Under the pieces are notes generated by a model, which was not told where the DNA came from, made no database searches, and was given only the letters and a program-made list of their open reading frames with translations. This document shows positions 10,546-20,700 of a stretch of 64,000 nucleotides of DNA, one piece after another. Position numbers and translations under genes: made by a program. The stretch spans positions 169,934 to 233,933 of the forward strand of contig KV908534.1 of the NCBI GenBank assembly GCA_002005505.1, in the 5' to 3' direction. Within the stretch, counting starts at the first letter, position 1, and each line of letters starts with the position of its first letter. The stretch comes from Botryococcus braunii. Taxonomy: Eukaryota; Chlorophyta; Trebouxiophyceae.

Positions 10546-13474
10546 CAACCCAATCCCTGGAGTTCCAGTGCCCCAGTCCCTGTGAGAACCATGCTTCCCG
10601 TCAGTTCCCTGTGTCAGTTATCTCTCCCAGTCCAAGGTCTGCTGAGGCAGAGACTCAGGAAACAGAATGTGAGGCAGAACCAGCTCCTAATCTTCAGCAG
10701 ACCACTGTTCCAGACGGCCAAGGACCCCCTGAGAAGGCTGAGCCCGAGCCTGATCATCGAAGAGAGGGAGTCCCGCAGAACATCCAACAGACCACTGAAG
10801 CAGCATTGGAGCTGGCTCGTGGCACTATTCCTGATGACGAACTACAGCAACAAATGCTGCGAGCCCAGGAGTTGCTGAGGCCTGCCGCACTGAAGAATTC
10901 GAATTTACCTTCGGGTGGTTTAACCCGGGCTCAAAGGCTTGAGCAACGCAATCAAACAAAGGAACTCCTGCTGTCACAGGAGGTGGGAGAGTGCAAGGGA
11001 GAAGAGGGGATTACTGAAAGTGACACACTGTCACTGGGACCAGGGGAAGTGCAGGCAGAGGGACTTCACCATGAGAGACCTGTTCTGAATGTTAGTGCTG
11101 TGAGAGGAGCAGCCTCAAACTCGGCTGAAAATGGTCCCGGGGAGCTGAGTTGCATGGAAGGGTCCTGCCCAGTGAATGAGATGTTTGTAAGGGATGAATC
11201 TGATTTGAGAGAGACTGGCTCCCTTCTCCTGCCACGTGAACAGGGGAGGGAAAGTGGTGACAGCCACAGACCTGAGAAGTGCGTCTCTAACTTCTCAGGA
11301 AAAGTCAGTAATGCATGTGAGAGCAGTACTGGGACAGCCTCCCAGTACCCATGTAAGAGACATGATGAGGAGGTGAATCAGCTGCACAGACAATGTGAGA
11401 GTGTGCCAAATTACCAGTGCAAGCTGAGAGGTACCTGTGCATGGGAGGATCCTGTGAGGGACGAGAGGTCACATCCTGAAGTGACAAAGTGTGAGAGTTC
11501 CGGACTCTCCCAATATGAGGATGAGGGGAAGCTCAGCACTGAACAGTGCTCCTCCTCAACTGCCTGTGAGAGACCCTTGGAGCCAGAGCCCCAAGTGACA
11601 TGTAAGAGTGTGAATGTGGAGGTGAACCAGAAGCCCAGACAGTGTGGAAAGTATCCTGATTACAAAGGCTTCTTGGGAGGTACCTGTGCTTGGGAAGATG
11701 ATGGGAGTGTGAGGAGCTCTAAGCTGAGCAGTGCACAGTGTGAATCCTCCAGAGAGAGAAGAATGAGAGAGAATCCAGACACTGCTGAGAGAATTGCTAG
11801 CTGTAGTGCGGCGAGTGTCAGTGGAAGAGTAGTGGGTTCAGATGTTGCAAGTGACAAGTCTCCAAAGAGTTTGGAAAATGAGGGGAAGCACACTGGTGTA
11901 AGATTTGGCAAGATTCATGTTCCCTCTAATTTAAGGGAGGCTCAGATGTCTCCACAGTGGGAATATTGGAAGGCAGCCATGCAAGAAGAACAGAATTCAC
12001 TTGATACCCATGAGGTTATGGAGTATGTTCCAAGACCTCATGGTCATAAAGTAATTCCTGTGCATTGGATCTTCTCAGTGAAGATGGATGCTCATGGAAA
12101 TGTGGTGAGATTTAAGGCTAGATTAGTAGCACAAGGATGCAGGCAAATCCCTGGAGTAGATGTCATGTAGGTATTTGCTCCAACCAGCAGCTATGGGGCC
12201 AGGAGAGCATTACTGGCAGTTGCTGCCAGGGAGGGGCTTGAAATTCATCAGGTAGATGTCAAGACTGCCTTCCTCAATGGAGAGTTGGAGGAGGAAGTGT
12301 ACGTCACACAACCTCCAGGCTTTGAGAATGGTGATCGCAATACTGTGTGTCGCTTGAAGAAGGCCCTGTATGGCCTGAAGCAAGCTCCTCGTGCTTGGCA
12401 TAAAACCCTGAATGAGAAGCTGGAAATCATGGGATATGAGGTGTGTATGAGTGATGCTGGTGTGTATGTGAAATGCTCCGAGGATGGTGGTAAATCCTAT
12501 GTGCTGATATATGTTGATGATCTCCTGATTGTGTCCAAGGGAATGTCAGAGGTTGAGAGAGTAAAAGGACTTCTCAAGAAGGAATTCACCATTCATGATT
12601 TGGGAGAGGTGAAAGACTTCTTGGGATGTCAGGTAACAAGAGATAGAGAAAAGGGGCTAATCTCCTTGAGCTGCATTCCCAAAATAGATGCACTCGTGGA
12701 GAAGTTTGGCCAGACACCCCAATGACGAAAGATTTTGTGATCTCTCAGATGCCAGCTCCCAAGGATGGGAGTAATAGTATTGGTGCTGGGAGTCTCCTTC
12801 CTCCCGGGCATCGTTATTGCGAGCTCGTAGGATCCCTACTGTATATAGCAAACACAACTCGTCCTGATATAGCTCAGGCTGTAGGAGTGTTGTCTCGGTA
12901 TCGTATGTCCCCCACCACAGCACACTGGAATGAGGCAGTCCGTGTGCTTAAATATCTCAAGGGAACCCGAGACCTGGTTCTGATCCTTGGTGGAAAAGAA
13001 ACAGAGTTGGAGGGATATGTTGATGCAGATTATGGGGGTGATCAAGACCACCAGTTTTCCACCACTGGTTTTGTCCTTACTGTATTTGGAGGTGCTGTGG
13101 TGTGGGGGAGCAAGAAGCAATCTGCTGTAGCCACATCAACAGTAGAAGCTGAGTTCATGGCAGCAAGTGCTGTAGTGAAGGAGGCTAACTGGTTGAGAGG
13201 ATTCCTGGAGGAAATTGGAGTATTGCCTTGGATAGTGAAAATCCATTGTGATAATCAAGGGTGCATCAATCACCTGAGGAATCCTGTGTATTCAAAACAC
13301 ACAAAACACATTGCAATAAGCTGTCATTTTGCACGTGAAGCAATTGCAAAGGGGCAGGTGGACTTTAAATATGTTCAATCTGCTAGAAACATAGCTGACA
13401 TCTTTACCAAGCCACTGGTCAAGTTGGTGTTTCAGGGTCATCGTAACTCACTGGGACTTGCTAAGTTTCTGTGA
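10546..13474 (+). pseudogene. C1 linker, reverse transcriptase and RNase H
   Basis: First about 1.3 kb encodes a low-similarity linker with two imperfect repeats of a cysteine-rich unit (each with EVNQ..RQC and GTCAWED). RT follows (FKARLVAQG, VDVKTAFLNGELEEEVYVTQPPGF, LKKALYGLKQAPRAWH, catalytic YVDDLLIV) and then RNase H (GYVDADYGGDQD, ATSTVEAEFMAAS, IADIFTKPL). Lesions: TAG at 12168-12170 in RT, and a deletion of roughly 23 bp near 12710 relative to Copia Z that shifts the frame before 12722. The final stop is at 13472-13474, just before the polypurine tract AAGGCAAGGGGAAG. Confidence 0.92.
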
Positions 13475-13492
13475 GGAAAAGGCAAGGGGAAG
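13475..13492 (+). other. C1 polypurine tract
   Basis: The purine-rich AGGAAAAGGCAAGGGGAAG stretch directly precedes the LTR start TG. The same tract precedes the Copia Z 3' LTR. Confidence 0.85.
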
Positions 13493-13863
13493 TGTTGTAA
13501 TAGATAATAATATTTAGTGCCTTTCCCTCACAGGAGTAATATTGGTAATTCCGCCAGAGACAATAATACAAGACAAATCGGGCCGAGACGGGACTCAGCA
13601 CTAGGTTATGTACATTTGAATGTGGATAGCAATAACGCAAGTTACACACACGTTTGTTGCAAGAAGGTAGTGGTGGCTGCGCAGCAAGGCAAGGGACTTG
13701 ATTGGGACTATCACAGCACTTCGGGTGCTTCACTCACGTTGCCAATCAGTCCTTGATTGACAGTGTCTCTTTCTCTACTTCTCGTCACACAGTAGAGCCG
13801 ACACTGGTCTAACACCCTCCGTGCTGCCACCACACAGGAATACGCCAAGCCCATAACCTAACA
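13493..13863 (+). repeat. 3' LTR of Copia C1, single-X form (371 bp)
   Basis: Starts TGTTGTAATAG and ends CCTAACA. It has one X segment (13696-13837) ending CACAG, joined directly to the U5 tail GAATACGCCAAG. That tail follows X2 in the related LTR at 63746. So it is exactly what removal of the candidate LTR intron would give, or the state before duplication. A TCTAAC branch-like motif is retained near the end of X. The TATA box of related LTRs is degenerate here. U5 holds GCCCATAACC (13849-13858), complementary to half-tRNA primer sites. Confidence 0.88.
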
Positions 13864-14039
13864 AGTACCATGAACCCTCCTCAGTCTATGAGACGTCTTT
13901 AGGATACCCTCGAATGCATATGTAACAGTCAGTACAGCCATATGCATATTGTACCCTCAAATAATTGTCCAATATTTAGACAGGTACCATCATCACCATT
14001 TGAGAGAACGGTTCACATGTACTATCATAACATATACGG
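13864..14039. other. Unassigned flank between C1 and Gypsy I
   Basis: About 176 bp with no recognised coding or repeat match in the window. The first five bases, AGTAC, may be the C1 target duplication; the last five, TACGG, the Gypsy I duplication. This is the only candidate for sequence outside all identified elements. Confidence 0.45.
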
Positions 14040-14542
14040 TATAACGAAGAGAGACGTGTATGCAGGCTTTACAAGTGTTAATATTCCAACTTCCAAGCGG
14101 GGGTGACACCGAAGGTAGAAGTTCGAAGTTCCGATCCGTTACACGCTTGCAGCCCTCCTCACGTAGATCGTCCGAGTCTCCAGAATACAATGCATAACAA
14201 CAATAGAGATATTCCTAGAAGCCACACCCGTGGTAGAAAACCCAAAGATAATGATAGCCACCACGAGGTCTTAGTCCACCTATGCCCGGATCTGGCTACG
14301 TCGTCCTTCTACGAGGTGCTCTCGCGAGCATAACGAGATGGATGACGAGAGGAGACCCACTAGGACAGTACAGTCATTTTCCTACACACAAGGACAACAA
14401 GATCTACTCGTATATACGATATATCCCAAAGGGCACGAAGAAACATGAACTACGGGCACACCCTTACGAAAATTATGCTTCCGCGCAGATCCTACGCGTA
14501 GGGCACGGGAGGCGCATCGCGCTGACGCGGCACCTCACTACA
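14040..14542 (-). repeat. 3' LTR of Gypsy I (503 bp)
   Basis: Aligns with the Gypsy C LTR from TATAACGAAG to CCTCACTACA, and is followed by the TACTCCCCCC tract as in B and C. The left boundary is set by that alignment. Confidence 0.82.
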
Positions 14543-15001
14543 TACTCCCCCCCCCCCCCTCATTCCTGTGCGTCTCCGCGCAAAAGGGCAATATGCAACA
14601 ACAAACAGACAAGACAAACAAAGGAACAAAAAGACCCTCCAACATGCGGAGACTCAGACTTAGACCTACGGGCAACCCGCCTTCCGTGTTGCCAGACCCC
14701 AGCCGAGTGCTGCGTATCGAGGTCTCCATAATGCAATAAGAACAAGGATCAGTCATGACAAACAGAACAAATGACGAAACACTTAAAAAAACGAAAGTCC
14801 ACGTGACGAACAACAAAAAGGAGACACAAAGTCAGAGCTAAAAGTCCAGAAGTTCAAAAGTATCCAAGTTGAGTTCAAAGGGTGATTCCAAAGTCCATAG
14901 TCCAGTAGTACACCAGTATTGCACCAGTTTTATTATGTGTGGTAGTGAAGTGAAGAGGACATACACCACCTAATGTGCACAAAGTTCTATCCAGGTAAGG
15001 G
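14543..15001 (-). other. Gypsy I polypurine tract and 3' UTR
   Basis: Long C-run (G-run on the element strand), then non-coding sequence homologous to 46849-47300 of Gypsy C. The last five bases, AAGGG, are the target duplication for Gypsy G. Confidence 0.72.
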
Positions 15002-15259
15002 TGTAGGAATAGCTTAGCGGAAGAGGTTTTAGAGACAATGAGGCCGTTCGTGGTGAGCACGGAAAGAGTGTTACATGATTGATTCGCAAGCGTACTCTTA
15101 AACCCAGGGTGGATTGAATTATATTGTACTGCCACTGACGCGTAGTCGGGCAACCGAGCGAACTACCTGAGCGAGGTTGTACTGCGAATCTAGATCACAA
15201 GGCAAGTCATAGAGCAATGCCAAGGACCACTAGAGCATTATACCCTAGGACATGCTACA
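15002..15259 (-). repeat. 3' LTR of Gypsy G (258 bp)
   Basis: On the minus strand it begins TGTAGCATG directly after a G-rich tract and ends CCTACA at 15002, next to the AAGGG target site in Gypsy I. No second copy is in the window, so boundaries rest on end motifs and the polypurine tract. Confidence 0.7.
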
Positions 15260-16030
15260 TGCCCTCCCCCTTGGCATAAGCTATGAAATGGTGTTTATGG
15301 CAATGGGGCCACAAACGTAAGACAGGGGTATTACGAACCCTGCTTACTGTAACTATAGATAATCACACCTCCTATAGTTACTAATCAGCAAGTAAGAGGA
15401 CTAAGTCCACAAAGCAACTTAGCACGACACAGACGAGGGACTCATCTGCTCAATGCCCGAATACCTTAACATTCTAAGGACTATCGTCTGCAAGGCGGAT
15501 CCTCTAACTTAGGGGACGAACTCTCTAGACAGCACTCACACCAGTGATGAAACAATTAGGTTGAGCGTCAGACTCCTCAGAGCCCTCAGACTAGCACTTG
15601 TCCAAACCTTAGGTCCAGTTACCCTGCCTCGCAGTGTAACCTTCGCTTGAGGTGTCTTTCCAGCACAGGCATAAGGCATATCGTCTAGAGCAGCAAGCCA
15701 TACACAACTAACTGCCACATGGTGTATCTCATGGGTAAGATAAAGCCAGTCATGCAGACACGGAACTAAAATTTGCAACTACACTGCAACAGCAAGTGCA
15801 TCACAAAATGGAGCCGTGGGTAAAGGAAACATAACCCATGCAAAACATGTAAATAAGAGACATGCATGCAAGTCCCAATTCATGATCCCTCTCCCTCCCA
15901 GACCCTTCCACCCTCCCTCCAAAACAGATCCAAGCTGGCTGGTGTTGAAGTCCAAGGGTCATCAGCCGCAAGTGGCTGGAAAAGTCTCGAAGCCGCAAGT
16001 GGCTCAGCAAGGGATGCCGGCAAGTGGGAC
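15260..16030 (-). other. Gypsy G polypurine tract and 3' UTR
   Basis: Plus-strand TGCCCTCCCCCTTGG at 15260-15274 is the complement of the polypurine tract. The remaining about 750 bp shows no protein-coding match; it is presumed 3' UTR of G, possibly with small insertions I cannot resolve. Confidence 0.55.
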
Positions 16031-17100
16031 TTAAGAAAGGATTGGTGCAGCTGCCACGTCATCTGCCAGATGGCGAACATGGGCAAGAGGCTCCCAAGTG
16101 TTCTCAGTCTCATCATAGCCCATCCACTTGACCAAGTACCGCCAAGACTTTCCAACTTTCTTCTTAGCTATGATGGCCTCCACTTCATAAACGCCGCCAC
16201 GCTTATTTGCATACAAAGGAGGAGGTGAGGTAACAGTCACAGGTGAAGATGAAGATACATAAGGCTTCAGCTGGGAAACATGAAACACAGGATGGATGTT
16301 TACAGTCTCAGGCAAGACAAGTCTAAATGCTCTAGTACCCACTGCTGCAGCAATAGAGAAAAGACCGACATACTTAGCTGTTACCTTTGACGAGAGCCCA
16401 GGTGGAAGCTGGATTTTCCTGGCGGGCAGCAACACCTGGTCCCCCACCGTGAAAGGGTGGTCTCGTCTTTTTTTATCTGCATAAGACTTCTGTCGCTGCT
16501 GTGCAGAGGCAAGGTTAGACTTGGCACTTTTTAAGGCAGTCTACAGCCCCTCAACCCACTCAGAAACAGCAGGATTTGCAGAACGGGAAGGAACAGCAGA
16601 AGACAAGGGGGTGAGGGGATGGCGCCCATGGTTCAAGAAGAAGGGTGTGTGCAATGTGGAAGCCTGGAGAGAGTTGTTATATGCGAACTCCACCATGCTT
16701 AGATATTTGCACCAATCATCCTGTCTCAGACCCACAAACCCTCTTAACATGTCTTCCATCGTCCTATTCATCCTCTCTGTCTGCCCGTCAGTCTGAGGGT
16801 GATAGGCAGTAGACATAGCAATGTCAGTACCGAACAATTTCACAAAGGCCCTCCAGAAGTGACTAGTGAATCTAGGATCCCTATCACTAACAATGGATGT
16901 AGGCATACCAAACCTAACCAAGACCTTATCAATGAACAACCGTGCAAGCTGAGGTACAGTGATAGTTTTAGTGCATGCAGCCAAGACACACAACTTAGAA
17001 AACCTATCAACAAAAACCACAATAGAATCAAAACCACAGCAGATGGGTAAATCAGTCACTAAATCAAGGGAAACGCTCTGCCAAGGTTCATCCGGAATGG
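16031..17100 (-). pseudogene. Gypsy G integrase core and chromodomain
   Basis: Integrase core with its catalytic signature (VVFVDRFSKL, VSDRDPRFTS, TDGQTERMNR) followed by the GPY-like region and a chromodomain (YEVEAIIAKKK, YLVKWMGYDETENTWEP). A TAG in frame near 16541 separates the two parts; the surrounding residues read through cleanly, consistent with a single C-to-T change. The upstream end joins 23408 across Gypsy H, giving PIPDEPWQSVSLDLVTD. Confidence 0.88.
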
Positions 17101-17105
17101 GCAGT

Positions 17106-17303
17106 TGTGGTGGCAAAGGAAGAGAGAGAGAGACGAGACACCAGTCAGGTTAGAGCATTCAGCGGAATCTGTTACAAGCCGGTCAGTACCGGGACTTCCT
17201 TCGACGCCAAGACGCGTGCCACTTTCCAGAGCCTTCATTTCAGGACCCGGCAGCTTCCTGCCTGAAATCCTGGCATTGGACCTGGCAGCTTCCTGCCGTT
17301 ACA
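17106..17303 (-). repeat. 3' LTR of Gypsy H (198 bp)
   Basis: Pairs with 23205-23402. The minus strand begins TGTAACGGCAGG. It contains a repeated GGCAGCTTCCTGCC motif that can form small hairpins. Confidence 0.92.
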
Positions 17304-17731
17304 ACTTCCCCCTCCCCTACATGGGAGCGTCCTCGCTCACATCAGAGCAGTCATCACCAGCAAGACTCTGTAAGGTAAGAGTTCTTCAAGCAGTGTACAT
17401 GCCGTCTACACTCAAGCAACAATATTTTTTTTTCACATATAGCTTTGGCGACAAATTTGTTGAGCCTCCAATGGTGAGGTACGCCAGGGTACGTCAGTGA
17501 GCTTTGTTCATCATCATTCATTGCTTGAAATTGTCATGGCGGGCTTCAAAGTGGATCGATGATCTACACTTAACATCATGCGCGCGCTATACAGCTCACC
17601 GTACTGAACTTCCCACTTGTATAACAACGGGGTGACACGCGGGGAGCAACTAAGCCCTTCTCCCTCTCCCCGGCGGGCAGCAATGCTGTACCCGCAACAA
17701 ACAACTGAAGGAAAAGATCGCCTCTCCGTGT
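17304..17731 (-). other. Gypsy H polypurine tract and 3' UTR
   Basis: ACTTCCCCCTCCCCTACATG beside the LTR is the complement of a polypurine tract. The remainder up to the pol stop is non-coding. Confidence 0.7.
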
Positions 17732-20700
17732 CTAATTCCGCCTCTTCATAGGCGCAGTATTCGTAGTTGCTGAGGCATGCGCATTACTTCGCTTCTTAGT
17801 ACCGTTGCCTGCAGCCGCGACACCATTCGTGCGCTGCCTTGTTCCCACCTTCTCATTGAGAGCGCGACCAGCCCAGTACTCCTGGACAACCTCTTGGGCA
17901 TGTTCTATTAATTCTGCTTCTGGTTCCCATGAGTTACGCTCAGGCCCGTAGCCTTTCCATTTTACCAAATATTCTTTCTTCGGCGCATGGTGCGCAGCCG
18001 TCTTCTCTCGATGCATCAGAATGCACTCCACATCGTATTCCCAATCACCATCAATCCAATCTGGCGGAGGTGAGGGAGCCACGTTGACACCCTTATGATA
18101 TGGCTTCAACAGCGACACATGAAACACTTTGTGAATGGTGTACTCATCGGGCAACACCAGCCTATATGCAACAGCGCCAATCCTAGCCAAAATCTTGAAT
18201 GGCCCAATGAAACGAGGCAAAAACTTCTTGGTGCCAGGATGCTTCCAACGAATATTCTTAGTGGACAAGAGTACTTCTTGCCCAACTTCATACTCAACAT
18301 GTCTGCGCCCCTGGTTAGCATAAGTGCGCTGCCTATCTTGTGCCTCAATCAGGTTGCGCTTCGCTAACGCGAGATCATCATGCAACTTTATAGCAAATCT
18401 TTTAGCCGACGGAAAAGTGGTCCCAGAAATCACTGCAAACGGCTCAATAGGATCCTCCCCATACACCAACCGGAATGGAGTTGTGCGAACGGATTCTTGA
18501 TAAGCATTGTTATAAGCGAATTGTGCGGCTGGCACATGCACATCCCAATCATGTTGTGTAGGACTAACATAATGCCGCAACATGTCTTCCACAATGCGAT
18601 TCACACGCTCAGTTTGGCCATCAGTCTGTGGATGATAAGCCGTTGAAAAGACAGACCTCGTGTCCAAAATTTTAAACAACGCTTGAGTGAAGGCACTCGT
18701 GAACACCGTTCCGCGATCAGTCAACACCTCTTTAGACATACCGTGCAGCTTAAACACACGATCCACAAACACATCTGCAAGACCTTCAGCAGACAGCTGA
18801 TCAGTTGTTGGGATGAAATGCGAAAATTTAGACAGTCTGTCCACAACCACAAGGATAGCATCATTCCCGTTCACCGTTTTGGGTAAGTCAGTAATAAAAT
18901 CCATGGAGATGCTATCCCACCTTCGTGAAGGAATTGGTAGAGGCTGCAGCAGACCAGCTGGCAGTGAGGTATCCACCTTGTTGCGCTGGCACGCATCGCA
19001 AACGCGAAGAAAATCTTCAACACCTTCCCTCATCTTCGGCCACCAAAAATACCGTTGTATTTTCTCCAACATTTTAGTCCGGCCCACATGGCCTGCCTGT
19101 GGCACTTCATGGTTTTCTTTGAGAATGGCTTCTTTGAGCTCTTTATCTTTACCATCTGCCATTTCGGGAACATACATTGCTTTTCCACGGAACCAGTAAC
19201 CATCTTTAGCGACCAACTTCGCTCTTTGTCTTTTACGCCCATCCCTTAGAAGATGATCCTTCTCATACGCGGTCCGTATGCGGTGCAACCAGTCTTCCCC
19301 CTCGGGGCACCACATGGTGAACCCATCTGGGCACGCGTCGCCCGAGTCACTTGCTGCTCCAGGGACCACCCCACCTAATGGCGGGGCCGGACCGCCTCCA
19401 GTGGAACGCGCCCCCTTGCGCGTAAGTACAGCACCCCTAATACGATGACCTATGCCGCGCCCCCCCATCGCGGCCCTACGCTGAACAGAGCCCCTAGGAG
19501 TGTGCACCAAAGAACTAACGACGAACGCTGGATTCCTACTCAAAGGGTCCGCAACATTAGTACGACCGGGCTCATACTTTCACTCTATAGAGTACATCTG
19601 GAGCAACTCCGACCACCTGGCTTGCCGAGGGCTCAAAACCGATTGGGACGGCAAAAACGTGTCTGCTGCATGATCAGTGACCACTTCAAAGGGTTTCCCA
19701 AGGAGATAACATCGCCAATCAGTCAATGCCATACACACTGCAGCCAACTCTTGCTCGGTGACATGATAATTTCTCTCAGCATCAGAAAATTTCCGGCTCA
19801 TATAGGCACATGGGCGTCCATTTTGCTCAAGCACAGCACCAACACCATTCTTTGAGGCATCACACACGACCCGAAACTTAGGCGCATCCGGGGAGAGATC
19901 AGGAATTGCCAACACTGGGGCATTTGTGATGGCCCACTTCAACCCATCAAACGCTTTTTGACATGCATCAGTCCACGGCCAAGGGACACCTTTTCGCAAT
20001 AAGTGATTCAACGGGGCAGCAAGTTGACTATACCCATGCACAAATTTCCGCGAAAAATTGCTGGGGCCCAAAAACTGTCGTACCTCAGTGGCCGTCGTCG
20101 GTACGACCCACTTCATCACTGCTGCGACTTTATCCGGATCAATCTTGATTCCATGCTTCCCCACAATAAAGCCAAGATAGCGTAGTTCAGGCTGACAAAA
20201 AGAACACTTCTTTAGCTTCACAAACAATTTCTCTTCACGTAGGCGCTCGAAAACTTTTTGCAAATGCTGTTTATGCTCTTCCTCGGTTTTAGAGAAGATC
20301 AAAACATCTTCAAGGTACACTACCACAAAGCCTTCAGCCACAAAGTCATGGAATACGCGATTCATCATACGTTGAAAAGTAGCGGGGGCATTTGTCAAAC
20401 CGAAGGGTAGAACTTTGAACTCATAATGGCCAAAAGGGACACGGAAAGCAGTGTTGGGAACATCTTCCTCTTGCAAGCGAATTTGGTGATAGCCAGAGAT
20501 TAAATCAAGACTTGTAAAGCACACAGCACCTTGCAGTTTATCAAGCAACTCATCAATCCGCGGGAGAGGATAACGATCAGGGACGGTAATGCGGTTTAAT
20601 GCACGATAGTCGATAACCATACGCAACGTGTCATCCTTTTTCTTCACAAACAGAACAGGGCTGCTAAACGGACTGCAACTTGGTTGAATCAGTCCCTGCT

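Larger units (their letters stand above)
6114..13863 (+). mobile_element. Ty1/Copia element C1, 3' part, interrupted
   Basis: Copia element on the plus strand; its 5' LTR and gag lie left of the window beyond Gypsy A. Three insertions cut it: Gypsy A (right TSD CGCTA), Gypsy B (TSD CCTAC at 6919-6923 and 9712-9716) and solo LTR Y (TSD ACTTC at 9808-9812 and 10541-10545). Removing them gives a continuous integrase-linker-RT-RNase H frame. Coding lesions (a nonsense codon in RT and a deletion after RT) make it inactive. It ends with a 371 bp 3' LTR. Confidence 0.9.
14040..15001 (-). mobile_element. Gypsy I, 3' end only visible
   Basis: Third member of the Gypsy B/C family: a 3' LTR, a C-rich polypurine complement and a 3' UTR similar to that of Gypsy C. 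It is cut at 15001 by Gypsy G exactly inside the shared stretch CTATCCAGGTAAGGG, which continues as ACCCATGG in Gypsy B and C. The rest should lie right of the window beyond the far end of G. Confidence 0.82.

Noticed and set aside
16031..17100. Chromodomain ORF near 16 kb as a stand-alone host chromatin gene
   Set aside because: It is the end of Gypsy G pol. The frame joins the integrase zinc domain at 23,408 once Gypsy H is removed.
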